NCBI GenBank assembly: GCA_000403255.2
Contig: KE159571.1
Coordinates: forward strand, 406,111 to 470,110
Direction of reading: 5' to 3'
Length of the DNA stretch: 64,000 nucleotides
Source of the DNA: Lachnospiraceae bacterium 3-1
Lineage (GTDB): Bacteria; Bacillota; Clostridia; Lachnospirales; Lachnospiraceae
Shown here: in pieces, positions 1 to 8,524 of the stretch
Numbering within the stretch: position 1 is the first letter of the stretch
How the letters are laid out: each line of letters begins with the position of its first letter
The notes under the pieces: generated by a model
The model's database searches: none
What the model was told of the DNA's origin: nothing
The model's input: the letters and a program-made list of their open reading frames with translations, nothing else
Translations under genes and position numbers: made by a program

Positions 1-1262
1 CTCTGTCCACAAATTTTCAATAGACATCTCGCCTTCTCGGATATCCTCAGGAAGGATTTTTTCACCATCTGTCAACAACTCTGCTGCCTCTTCATACTGT
101 CCAAGCTGATACAATGCCAATACATGATAAAGTTTTAATCGTTGCATGCTTTGCTCTTTTGTATCCAACTCCTGATATACTTTTTCAATCGCAGCATATG
201 CTTTGTTCATCAGCAGTAGCTTAAAATTTTCCTTTAGGTAAGAAATATCTTTTTTTCTCATACCAATGCCCTTTAGAATCCAGTGAACAGAGATGTCGGA
301 CTGTTCTTTTTGCAGATATAGACATCCCAATCCATGACATACCCATGGATTTTCTGATAAATGAAAAGCCCTTGTAAGAGATTGTTCTGCTCTCTCAAAA
401 TCTCCATTTATATAGTATTGGATTCCCAGATGATAGTGTGCATACCAGTTTTCTTTATTCTCATTGCCAATCGTTTCCCGAAGTTTTTCAAAAATCATGT
501 TATTCCAGAAAAATTCATCAGGTTTTTCCTCAGGATTTTGGCAATGCAAGACGCCTGTTTCCTGAAAATGCTTCCAATTTTTCAAACTTTCCTCTTCCAA
601 AAGGAATTCCAGATGTTTTGATAATTTATTCTGTACTTCCATAGCTCCATAGCCGCTGCCCTTTTGGATTAGTCTTCCTTTCGTCCGGGCCATTTCCTTT
701 GTATTCTTAAGCTTTTCTTCCAGCCTTTCGAATCGTTTTTCTGTTAGCAGCTGTTTTGTAAGGTGTTGGAAAGTTTCCTCATGAGAAGCCGCTGTCTGTT
801 CCTTAGTAAGCTGAACTGGCCCGTACTGTTCCATTCCACTCCTCCACTGAACCATGCATTGCGCACTGCCAGATTACGGAATTTTAATACATCATTGGTA
901 TAAAGAAGATTTTTTTGGGTCTTTTTATCCGCCAATGACCACAATCTTCCGCCATATTCAAGCAGAAAAACAGCTTTTAAAGATTCATTCTCCAGTATGG
1001 CTGTCCTAATTTCTTTTACCTGAAGGGTTTCGTTATATTGATCAAATTTCCGGCAAGGATAAGCATTCCCAAGTCTGCCATAGCCTCCGTAAATATCATC
1101 ATCTTCCTCCCCAAGGTCAAAGGTAAGCCGATTTTGTGCGATTGTTTCTCCAATTAGATCTGGGACGCTTGCTTCTTTTCCCAAATCCGTGACCGGAATC
1201 TTAAGATGATCAAAATATAATTTTGCATTTCCGTTCATATCTCCTGTTGCCTTCCTTTCCAT
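1..1262 (-). pseudogene. DUF5107/TPR-type protein, internally deleted and frameshifted
   Basis: The 5' part (1262 down to about 830) encodes a normal-looking DUF5107 N-terminus of about 140 residues, including the segment GGRLWSLADKKTQKNLLY and the hallmark SGGVEWN. Directly after this the reading jumps to another frame. That frame continues without a stop to the window edge as a helical, TPR-like C-terminal region (for example AHYHLGIQYYINGDFERAEQ). The large beta-rich middle expected in this family, several hundred residues, is missing. I therefore read one ancestral gene that lost its centre and its frame near position 830. In the original frame a stop falls at about 744. The gene continues beyond the left window edge. 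DUF5107 proteins are often associated with carbohydrate metabolism, but no function is assigned here. Confidence 0.72.
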
Positions 1263-1439
1263 TACCTAACCTTTTTCTATTTCATGTCCATTTATTATAG
1301 CAGATGTTTTTGATTTTTGAAATTATACTGGAAGATTTCTTGAAGATGCGGTAGGATATAATTATTGAGGATACTTCCAAATGGGAATCGGTGATATACG
1401 AAAAAGGGAACATTCCGTGTGACGAAAAGGAGGAGCATT

Positions 1440-2180
1440 ATGGAAAATCAAAACAGGGAAGAAAAAATCAAAAGATTTTTGGATATGGTAGAACAATCAG
1501 ATAACATTGTATTTTTTGGTGGAGCTGGAGTATCTACAGAAAGCGGTATCCCGGATTTTCGCAGTGTAGACGGGATCTATAATCAACAATACGATTATCC
1601 GCCAGAGACTATCTTAAGCCATACTTTTTACCGGAGAAATACAGAAGAATTCTATCGGTTTTACCGGAATAAAATGCTGTGCCTGACTGCAAAGCCCAAT
1701 ATGGCTCACAAAAAGTTAGCAGAGTTAGAGGCGGCAGGGAAGGTAAAGGCTGTGATTACCCAAAATATTGATGGCTTACACCAGCTTGCAGGAAGCAAGA
1801 AGGTGCTGGAGCTTCATGGAAGCGTTCATCGAAATTATTGTGAATCCTGCCATCATCTGTATGATGCAGAATATATACAAAAGAGCAAAGGCATACCTCA
1901 TTGCCAGGAATGCAACGGAGAGATTAAGCCGGATGTGGTATTGTATGAGGAGGGGTTAAATAACCAGACCATACAGGAGGCAGTTTACTATATCAGCCAC
2001 GCAGATCTTTTGATTATTGGCGGAACTTCTCTTGCAGTTTATCCGGCTGCAGGGCTGGTGGATTATTACCAGGGAAATAAGCTGGTACTGGTGAACAAGA
2101 CAGCTACGCCCCGAGATGGCCAGGCGGATTTGATCTTACAGGAAAGCATTGGGGAATTGTTTGGAAAGATTGATATTTAA
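1440..2180 (+). CDS. cobB: NAD-dependent protein deacylase, SIR2 family (CobB-like)
   Basis: A sirtuin of 246 residues that would remove acyl groups from protein lysines while consuming NAD in the cytoplasm. Visible motifs are the NAD-binding GGAGVSTESGIPDFRS near the N-terminus, the catalytic QNIDGLHQLAG, the HGS general-base histidine segment, two zinc-binding CxxC pairs (CESC and CQEC) and the late GTSLAVYPAA. The length matches bacterial class U/III sirtuins. An upstream in-frame GTG at 1419 exists, but the strong AAGGAGG site lies after it, 7 bases before ATG 1440, so I chose ATG 1440. It is monocistronic, with a decayed gene upstream on the other strand and a convergent ABC cassette downstream. 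Confidence 0.95.
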   Translation: MENQNREEKIKRFLDMVEQSDNIVFFGGAGVSTESGIPDFRSVDGIYNQQYDYPPETILSHTFYRRNTEEFYRFYRNKMLCLTAKPNMAHKKLAELEAAGKVKAVITQNIDGLHQLAGSKKVLELHGSVHRNYCESCHHLYDAEYIQKSKGIPHCQECNGEIKPDVVLYEEGLNNQTIQEAVYYISHADLLIIGGTSLAVYPAAGLVDYYQGNKLVLVNKTATPRDGQADLILQESIGELFGKIDI

Positions 2181-2250
2181 GAAGATAGGCAATTGTGAAA
2201 TTCATATATTGTAAAAATTTTATGTAATTCCATAAATCTAAACTAGAATC

Positions 2251-2288
2251 TTTCCATCTGAAAAATTTCCTGCTTTTCCAGATGGAAA
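2251..2288. terminator. Hairpin between convergent genes
   Basis: A perfect 10-bp inverted repeat (TTTCCATCTG and CAGATGGAAA, loop 18) lies between the convergent sirtuin and ABC-cassette genes. There is no long T run on either side, so it is a likely but unproven bidirectional terminator. Confidence 0.5.
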
Positions 2289-2307
2289 GATGCGGATAAA
2301 ATTAGAG

Positions 2308-2910
2308 CTATTGCGCATACAAATGAACAATTTTCTTTGTAGGATAAAGTGTCGCTACAAAGTTCATCTTAAAATCGTTTAAATGACTCCACACATCTTT
2401 TTTGAAGTTCTCTTCATAAAGTCCAAAAGGCAGATGAATTGTTATAGATGAATTCTTGCGCAAAGCTATTTCGTATACACCCTTTAGATTTGAATTCACT
2501 TGCTCTAAAAGATTGGTGTCCAAACCTGCGCAGACTGCTGCTCCCTGGACATAAAACTCTGACAGATTAACTCCTGTTTCATCGTTTGCATCTATATTTC
2601 GCAAAGTTACTTCGACATCATATATTTTATCTGGCACATAGCTATATTCATCTTCTGCATGATATTTTTTTAAAAATTCTTTATAAGACAAAACTTCTGC
2701 CTGATTTACACGGATGGAGTATCCTTCCATTGTATAATTGATTAAAATATCCTGTTCCATTTTCACTTCTTCGCCTATGGAGTATGCTTTAATTGGCGCT
2801 CCTTTCAATTTTTGATTTACAAAGCGATATCTCTGTGCATAAGCTATCGCCAATAAAACGCCAATGATGCCAATTAAAATTATTTTTATCAGATTCTTTC
2901 GCTGTTTCAT
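2308..2910 (-). CDS. Membrane-anchored protein of ABC cassette (DUF5028-like)
   Basis: A 200-residue protein with an N-terminal membrane segment (about residues 8-24, IKIILIGIIGVLLAIAYA) and an exported domain of mixed beta character. It resembles, by eye, the small DUF5028-type proteins found beside antimicrobial-peptide ABC transporters; that family call is uncertain. It is the last gene of the leftward cassette. Its ATG at 2910 overlaps the TGA of the ATPase gene (ATGA), which implies translational coupling. A longer in-frame start at 2928 lies inside the ATPase gene and has no better ribosome site. It may help bind or sense the transported peptide. Confidence 0.7.
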   Translation of the reverse strand: MKQRKNLIKIILIGIIGVLLAIAYAQRYRFVNQKLKGAPIKAYSIGEEVKMEQDILINYTMEGYSIRVNQAEVLSYKEFLKKYHAEDEYSYVPDKIYDVEVTLRNIDANDETGVNLSEFYVQGAAVCAGLDTNLLEQVNSNLKGVYEIALRKNSSITIHLPFGLYEENFKKDVWSHLNDFKMNFVATLYPTKKIVHLYAQ

Positions 2911-3554
2911 GGTTTTTCTCCCTGGCACTCCCTGATTCTTCCGTTTTCCATGATAATTAATACATCTGCATACTCTTTCAGCTTTTCTTCTTCATGGCAG
3001 GAAAGAATAATTAGCGTTCCCCGTTCTTTTTCTTCTCTAATTATCTCTGAAAACAGTTGTACGCCGTCCGTATCCAATGCATTTAATGGTTCGTCCAAAA
3101 TAAGAATTTCTGGTTTTTCCATAATAGCAGCTGCAATACCAAGTCTTTGTTTCATCCCGAGAGAATATTTCCTGTATTTTCGTTTATCATTTGGATCTAA
3201 GCCAACACGTTTGAGTGAATTTCTAATTTCATCATCTGATATGTAATCATTGAGGAATGCCAGCATTTTCAAATTATCATATCCGGTATATGCATCCAGA
3301 AATGATGGATTTTCTAATAATAACCCCATATGTTTCGGAAACGACACATCTTTTCCAAGCTGTTCATTATTGATAAGTACCCTGCCCTTTGATGGATAGA
3401 TCAATCCACTAATCACCCTCATCAACATTGTTTTGCCAGAGCCATTGATTCCTTTTAATCCATAGGTTTTGCCATCCATCAGGTTTAGATTAATATCTTC
3501 TAGCACCATTTTCTGCTTTATGCTTTTACTCATTTTTTCTATCTGAATCATCAT
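2907..3554 (-). CDS. ABC transporter ATP-binding protein
   Basis: A 215-residue nucleotide-binding subunit. It has a Walker A motif (GINGSGKT), an ABC signature (YSLGMKQRLGIA), a Walker B with catalytic glutamate (ILILDEPLNALD) and an H-loop histidine (SCHEE). Length and motifs fit the drug/antimicrobial-peptide exporter ATPases that pair with ABC-2 permeases. The chosen ATG 3554 sits 7 bases after AAGGAG. The longer reading from 3575 would begin inside the stop region of the permease gene. It follows two ABC-2 permease genes and would power them from the cytoplasmic side. Confidence 0.93.
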   Translation of the reverse strand: MMIQIEKMSKSIKQKMVLEDINLNLMDGKTYGLKGINGSGKTMLMRVISGLIYPSKGRVLINNEQLGKDVSFPKHMGLLLENPSFLDAYTGYDNLKMLAFLNDYISDDEIRNSLKRVGLDPNDKRKYRKYSLGMKQRLGIAAAIMEKPEILILDEPLNALDTDGVQLFSEIIREEKERGTLIILSCHEEEKLKEYADVLIIMENGRIRECQGEKP

Positions 3555-3571
3555 TTGCTCACTCCTTTTTA

Positions 3572-4414
3572 TCAACTCTTCTTTAAAATATCAAAATGTT
3601 TTATCATCATGCACCCAAACAAGATACCTGTTACAATAATTGCACTCGTTATGAATAGTCCATCTGTCAAACGCATTCCATTTTCCACACAATAGATGCT
3701 TCTTTTCACCATTGCAAAATTTCCAATTGCCACAGGTGTCTGGAAATAAGTTGATGCAAACAGTACTAGTGAAATAAATAGGAAACAGTAGATTCGCTGA
3801 AAGAAAAATCCCATACATAGTTGAAAAATATTGATTGCTATAGAAGTGATTACAGGTAAAAGAATCACCAGCATAATTACCTGTGCTTTAGTGCATTGTT
3901 CCAATTCCATATCTAAAATATCCACATTCACATATTCTGCATATTGAAAAGAAATATCAATTCCAAATACCAGGCAAAAAAGCAACGCTGTCAAATAGCA
4001 AATAGCAAAATGTAATATTGTACAGCATCCTACCCATGCACATTTAGATAACCACCAAAGTTTTCTATTTTGCATGCGTGTGATAACCTGTATTCCCTGT
4101 TCATTCAAATTCTGAAATGGATAATCGAGAGTAACATAAGCAGATAATAGAAAGATCAACAGCCACACCACTGGAAACACAAATGCATTTCCCAATTCTG
4201 GAGAAAATGCCTCTTTTCCCTGAAATAAGTAAAATAGAAAATTTGTAATTGTGAGGGATGCTGTTTCATTTAAAAATTCATCGATTCGCCTCATATATAC
4301 CGCATAGAAATTTCCAGCAAATAGGAAGCAGATTACAAAGAATAGGCAATATATCCAAAATTTCTGTCTTATTCCATTTTTCAGATCATACCGTAACATC
4401 TTACAAAACTTCAT
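3572..4414 (-). CDS. ABC-2 type permease subunit
   Basis: A hydrophobic protein of 280 residues with about six predicted membrane helices, the first at about residues 20-38 and the last near the C-terminus (GLFITSAIIVTGILFGCMM). This is typical of ABC-2 permeases for peptides or drugs. ATG 4414 follows GAAAGGAAACATT; the longer start at 4471 lies deep in the upstream permease gene. The 14-bp overlap with that gene implies co-translation. It pairs with the second permease and the ATPase. Substrate is unknown. Confidence 0.85.
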   Translation of the reverse strand: MKFCKMLRYDLKNGIRQKFWIYCLFFVICFLFAGNFYAVYMRRIDEFLNETASLTITNFLFYLFQGKEAFSPELGNAFVFPVVWLLIFLLSAYVTLDYPFQNLNEQGIQVITRMQNRKLWWLSKCAWVGCCTILHFAICYLTALLFCLVFGIDISFQYAEYVNVDILDMELEQCTKAQVIMLVILLPVITSIAINIFQLCMGFFFQRIYCFLFISLVLFASTYFQTPVAIGNFAMVKRSIYCVENGMRLTDGLFITSAIIVTGILFGCMMIKHFDILKKS

Positions 4415-5246
4415 AATGTTTCCTTTCATATAGTAATACACCAAATGTGCCTGCAAATATTGCAACTGCAATCAATCCAACTGCCCAACCATAACAGTCG
4501 TTTGCCACTGGTAATGCTTGCAAAAACTTGATTAGCGAGTATTCGCCATTCATAAGAAAATTGGCATCTATGTAGTCTACAAGAAGTAAGATGAAAAAAG
4601 GAATTAAAACAACGGCAACTTTATTTTTTATAAAGAAAGAAGCTGTGGTACTGATGGTTGCAATCAGACCTCCATAGACGCTATCCAGAAGAATGTACAT
4701 GATACAGTAGACATAAGGATGTTCATAATATATTTCTGCCCACATACATCCCTGTCCAATTGTTCCATAAGGATATATATTTTCCATTGCCATGGATGGT
4801 AGAAATAAAGCCAATATCAGCAAACTCAACGCTAATGGGATGAAAACAATAAATGCGCCTGATATAAAACTGGCAATATATTTTGCAAATAGATATGTTT
4901 TCCTTGGCGTTCTTGATAATACATTTTTGGTATATCCAGAAGACATCTCTGACGCAAGCGACCATCCATATGGTAAAACAGCAAAGATTGGAAGCAAAAA
5001 GTAGAATGCGCTTGTAGGGAATGACGCCACATCCGCCCCCAGCCAGTGGCAAAATACAGATTCTGAAGTAATCATTAAATTCTCTATTTCCGTTTTTGAT
5101 TCGTAATAAGAATAAAATAAATTAAAGTTAATTATCACTGTTACTGCATGATATAGCATAAGTGCTAAAACCATAATTACGGCAGCTGTTGCCATTCTAT
5201 TGCAACAGGCTTTTTTTATTTCCGTTTTTAGTGCTCTTATTTGCAT
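4401..5246 (-). CDS. ABC-2 type permease subunit
   Basis: A 281-residue membrane protein with an early helix (TAAVIMVLALMLYHAVTVII), a long extracytoplasmic stretch, and four to five later helices. The segment SSGYTKNVLSRTPRKTYLFAKY is a cytoplasmic loop pattern common in ABC-2 permeases next to lantibiotic-type ATPases. It lies 14 bp after the lipoprotein gene and overlaps the following permease gene by 14 bp, so it is a tight operon member. It probably forms a heterodimeric channel with the product of 3572-4414. Confidence 0.85.
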   Translation of the reverse strand: MQIRALKTEIKKACCNRMATAAVIMVLALMLYHAVTVIINFNLFYSYYESKTEIENLMITSESVFCHWLGADVASFPTSAFYFLLPIFAVLPYGWSLASEMSSGYTKNVLSRTPRKTYLFAKYIASFISGAFIVFIPLALSLLILALFLPSMAMENIYPYGTIGQGCMWAEIYYEHPYVYCIMYILLDSVYGGLIATISTTASFFIKNKVAVVLIPFFILLLVDYIDANFLMNGEYSLIKFLQALPVANDCYGWAVGLIAVAIFAGTFGVLLYERKHYEVL

Positions 5247-5260
5247 AAACTCCCCCGTTT

Positions 5261-5926
5261 CTACTCATTTATCGAAAATTGAACGTCGCTGTCACTGACT
5301 GCTCCAACAATATTTTTCATGTCTTCTTTTAGTACAAAATAGCCAATTCTAACGTCTAAACGGTTGCCCTGCTCCAATGTATAATGTAACGGCTGATTGA
5401 TGTTCGCTTTTCCAGCTTCACTGAAATATGCGGCATTATATTGGCTTACATTTTTTCCACCTCTAAGTGCAATGCTGGAAATATTAAATTCATTCTTTTT
5501 TATTAAACCAACCGCATCCTCGTTCGCAATCTTCATTTCCAGTACTACAAATTCATGCGTATCTACAATGCTTCCATCATCATTGACAAAATCTGAAATA
5601 ATCTGATATTGTTCGCCTATCTCCTGGGAAAAATAAGTATTATGCGGTTCGATTAACATGTCCTTTTCTACATTTGCTTCTGTCAAAGTTGTATAGCTGT
5701 TACAACTTTGTACTGTATAAGATAATTTTCCCTCAACGAATGGATCTAGAAAAGGTTCTGCCAGCTGCCCCACATCTGGCGTATCTTTTATCTCAATTTT
5801 ATTTGCATCGCTGTCTACAGCATTTTCAATTTCTGAGGCATTTGTATCGCTAGATAATTTCGAATTACCGCATGCTGATAATAGACAACACGCCAACAAG
5901 CCTATTACTATTCGTTTTCTTTTCAT
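5261..5926 (-). CDS. Putative lipoprotein of ABC cassette
   Basis: A 221-residue exported lipoprotein with a lipobox (LLACCLLSAC), cleavage before Cys19, and then an acidic, serine-rich linker. The rest is a compact domain of strands (VVLEMKIANEDAVG, LDVRIGYFVL) resembling the domain layout of the membrane-anchored protein at the end of the same cassette. The two may be distant relatives with similar binding roles. It precedes the permeases by 14 bp. A palindromic element separates it from the upstream secreted-peptide gene. It may bind or sense a peptide at the cell surface; this is inference. Confidence 0.8.
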   Translation of the reverse strand: MKRKRIVIGLLACCLLSACGNSKLSSDTNASEIENAVDSDANKIEIKDTPDVGQLAEPFLDPFVEGKLSYTVQSCNSYTTLTEANVEKDMLIEPHNTYFSQEIGEQYQIISDFVNDDGSIVDTHEFVVLEMKIANEDAVGLIKKNEFNISSIALRGGKNVSQYNAAYFSEAGKANINQPLHYTLEQGNRLDVRIGYFVLKEDMKNIVGAVSDSDVQFSINE

Positions 5927-5950
5927 ACAAATCTCCCTTATACTTTATAT

Positions 5951-6048
5951 GGGGATGTCGCATTAAGAAATACAATTACAAGATATGGTATAAATTCTAT
6001 TTACAGAATATCGTATCTTGTATGTTTACTTCTTAATGCGGCAGCCCC
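5951..6048. mobile_element. 98-bp palindromic MITE-like element
   Basis: The two ends form a 19-bp terminal inverted repeat with 17 matches: GGGGATGTCGCATTAAGAA on the left, and the complement of GGGGCTGCCGCATTAAGAA on the right. An inner 8-bp pair (ACAAGATA/TATCTTGT) lengthens the fold. The GGGG ends and the small AT-rich centre without a gene fit a miniature inverted-repeat element. No clear target duplication is visible. Read as RNA it would form a long hairpin between the secreted peptide and lipoprotein genes. Confidence 0.55.
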
Positions 6049-6069
6049 GAGTTCTCTTAAATACAAGCT

Positions 6070-6543
6070 TTAGTTTACTACCGTGTAATTTTTTGTACTG
6101 TCTGGGCTCCACACACCCTTTACAGCTCCTGTTGCCGATGAATTAGAACGGAATCTTACCTTTGCTAAAACATATGTGTAGTTGGATTGTCTATTTTCAT
6201 AACAGTAATTTGTAATACTTGACGGTACCCCTCTTTGTACTGTTGCTGTAATTCCTTTTGTCTCATTATGGTAGGTTGCTGTATTTCTATTGCCATAGGT
6301 TCTCACCTGCGTATACAATGTAGGTGACGAAGAAATGTTTACATACACTTTTGAGTTGTTCTGTTTATCACGTTCTTGCACTCCTTTAAAAGAACCTGAT
6401 GATGACTCAACATTAATCGCATATGCTGTATCCGATGTGTTTGCAGCTAACACCGACATCGTGTTTCCTGTGATTCCAACCATTATTGTTGCTGCTGCTA
6501 ATATTCCTGTTATCTTTTTTACTGATTTTTTAAAGATAATCAA
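6070..6543 (-). CDS. Secreted small protein, DUF2712-like
   Basis: A 157-residue protein with a Sec signal peptide (basic KKSVKK, then ITGILAAATIMVGITG, then a VLAAN cleavage region), leaving a mature domain of about 120 residues rich in Ser, Thr, Asn and Tyr. The ending AVKGVWSPDSTKNY recalls the SGYWDEE ending of DUF2712 secreted proteins, which occur beside peptide ABC exporters. This family call is by eye. The start is odd: the only usual codon is TTG 6543, just two bases after AGGAGG. It is the first structural gene of the leftward cassette and may be the signal, substrate or decoy of the ABC system. Confidence 0.65.
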   Translation of the reverse strand: MIIFKKSVKKITGILAAATIMVGITGNTMSVLAANTSDTAYAINVESSSGSFKGVQERDKQNNSKVYVNISSSPTLYTQVRTYGNRNTATYHNETKGITATVQRGVPSSITNYCYENRQSNYTYVLAKVRFRSNSSATGAVKGVWSPDSTKNYTVVN

Positions 6544-6561
6544 TCCCTCCTAATTATTATG

Positions 6562-6579
6562 CATCAATTTTACTCCCTC
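6562..6579 (-). other. Tiny upstream ORF (MHNN) with its own ribosome site
   Basis: On the minus strand a strong AAGGAGG is followed by TTGATGCATAATAATTAG, an ORF of four or five codons. Its TAG overlaps the AGGAGG of the secreted-peptide gene. This arrangement would couple translation of the next gene, or tune it. Confidence 0.4.
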
Positions 6580-6628
6580 CTTAATTGTCTGATAATTCAT
6601 TTGCCTAACAATTTTATCTACCGTAGTG

Positions 6629-6657
6629 ATTTTACCATAATAAAGAAATAACTGCAA
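6629..6657 (-). promoter_or_regulatory. Sigma-A promoter of the peptide/ABC cassette
   Basis: On the minus strand TTGCAG and TAAAAT are separated by exactly 17 bases, about 85 bases upstream of the secreted-peptide start. It is the only good promoter seen for the cassette. Confidence 0.65.
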
Positions 6658-6698
6658 CTCGTTTTTACCTGAACCAGCTCTGACGCTCCAAAAATTAT

Positions 6699-7770
6699 TT
6701 AGGCGGTTTGACGTTTGGTACGCTGCATATATTCCCGTTCCATTTCCCGCATTTCCTCGTCCGTGGGGATGTCCACAATCCCGACATAGGAATAGTAGAT
6801 GTCGATTTGCTGTGTCCGTTTCCCGTCTTTTTTCTCACGCTCATGGACTACGATTTTATCCACAAATATCCGTTTGCTGTGGCTAAGCTGAGTTTCGCCC
6901 CGCAGTCGGCACAATAGAGCAGCCCTGAAAAGATACTTGTCAATCCGCTTTTGGTCGGTCTGCGTTTGTTCGCCCGTATCATCTGCACTTTTTCCCAAAT
7001 ATCCCTGTCAATGATGGGTGTATGGGCGTCCTCGATATACGTCCGCCTGTCCTTTGTGGTTGGGATGCGTTTCTTGCTCTTAAAGCCTAAACGGGTGGAT
7101 TTAAAGCTCTCCGTCACGCCGATATATGCCACGTTTTCCAGAATGGAGGCAATCATGGACGTCTCCCAGTTATAGGGGTGTTCCGATTTTTTTGCAACGC
7201 CGATTCCCTTTGACACTTTGTAGGCTGACAGGGTAAGCGCTTTATCTTCCCAGAGGGCTGTGGCAATGGCTGACACGCCTTTTCCCTGCATGCAGAGTGA
7301 GAATATCCTGCGGATAACTGTCGCCGCTTCCTCGTCTACGAGCCAACGGGTTTTGTCATCTGGATTCTGTAAATATCCGTATGGCGGTGCGCCCAGATGC
7401 TCCCCCGCAAGCCCTTTCGCTTTCTTGACTTCCTTTACCTTTTTGCTCGTGTTTTTTGGATACCATTCGTTAAAAAGGTTGGTAAAGGCGGCAAATTCGT
7501 TGCTCTCAAGGCTGCCCGTGTCCACGTTGTCCATGATGGCGATGAACCTTATGCCCGCTTCGGGGTAGATGATTTCGGAGTAAGAGCCGACTTCAATATA
7601 GTTCCTGCCGAAGCGTGATAAGTCTTTGACGATGACCGTTTTTACAAACCCTTTTTCAATATCCACCGACATTTCCTTAAAGCTTGGGCGGTCGAAATTC
7701 GTACCCGTATAGCCGTCGTCCATGTAGAATTTCGGGTTAGGGAAACCGTGTTCTTTGGCGTATTTCATCA
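6699..7770 (-). pseudogene. Large serine recombinase, internally deleted and fused to a relaxase
   Basis: Pieces of a Tn4451/TndX-type large serine recombinase are visible: the resolvase core ending (MDDGYTGTNFDRPSF, VKDLSRFGRNYIEVGSY), the recombinase domain (GLAGEHLGAPPYGY) and the start of the zinc ribbon (FSGLLYCADCGAKLS). After about 6880 the frame changes and the coiled-coil region is lost. The C-terminus (KRIFVDKIVVHEREKK onward) resumes in another frame and ends at 6699. The N-terminal catalytic serine segment is also missing, because relaxase sequence is joined in frame near 7770. The continuous open frame 6848-7948 is thus a deletion chimera, not a working enzyme. Confidence 0.8.
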
Positions 7771-8205
7771 TGTGCTGTAAATCCCTGCTCCCGTTGATTG
7801 CATCCCTTAAATCCTCCCGATAGACGTTGTAGCATGTCGGCTTTCCGCTCTTTTCATCCAGATAAAGCGGTCCTGACGGGGCTTTCTTGGGATTTTTAAT
7901 CACCGACAATCCACACTCTCGGCATAAGCGGTCAGACACTTCCCTCAACCTTTTCTGTTCTGATTTTGAATAATTATATTTCTGTCCGTCTATGAAAGAA
8001 ACGGAGTTGAAACAGAAATGGTTGTGCAGATGCCCTTTGTCAAGGTGGGTGGCAACGATTATCTGATATTTATCGCCCTACATCTCCCTTGCTAATTTTA
8101 ATCCGATTTCATGGCATTGTTCGGGCGTTACCTCGTCTGGCTTGAAGCTCTGGTAACCATGCCAAGCGATATATCCGCCTGTCTTACCCTCCGAAAAAAA
8201 ATCCT
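7771..8205 (-). pseudogene. Relaxase (MobA/VirD2-type) fragment
   Basis: Translation gives a mobilization relaxase core: AWHGYQSFKPDEVTPEQCHE, then the metal-binding histidine motif HLDKGHLHNHF, then REVSDRLCRECGLSVIKNP. An in-frame TAG at 8078-8080 interrupts it just before the GDKYQIIVATHLD region. The catalytic-tyrosine N-terminus is missing beyond about 8205. The 3' side runs in frame into a serine recombinase. The relaxase is therefore dead, but it shows that the island was once mobilizable. Confidence 0.78.
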
Positions 8206-8261
8206 ATGTTCTTCCTACCTCCGTTCTGGATTTGATTTCTCTTGACTTTGGGATAAAAGAA

Positions 8262-8336
8262 AAAGCCGCTACACGGCATCACGAATGACAGGAGAGTTTT
8301 CTCCTGCTTGGATTCGCAATGCTATGTAACGGCTTT
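8262..8336 (-). terminator. Long branched hairpin terminator
   Basis: On the minus strand AAAGCCG pairs with CGGCTTT, and nested pairs (ATTCG/CGAAT and AGGAGA/TCTCCT) stack inside. TTTTTCTTTT follows. It lies after the sigma-like gene and before the relaxase remnant, so it is probably the terminator of the sigma-like gene or an attenuator of the old mobilization operon. Confidence 0.65.
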
Positions 8337-8524
8337 GAAATTCAAAACCATGCTGCCATACACCAGCCGAAAACAGAAATATATTTTGGGCGGCTGTACC
8401 CATGTCAAGAAATTTGGCAAAACTTTAAGTATTCCCTGCGGACAAACTTTTTATACATCCGTTTTTAAAATTGGGCGGGGGAATTTTATCCCTCACCCAA
8501 TAGTCCATAGAAAAGCGGGAAATA

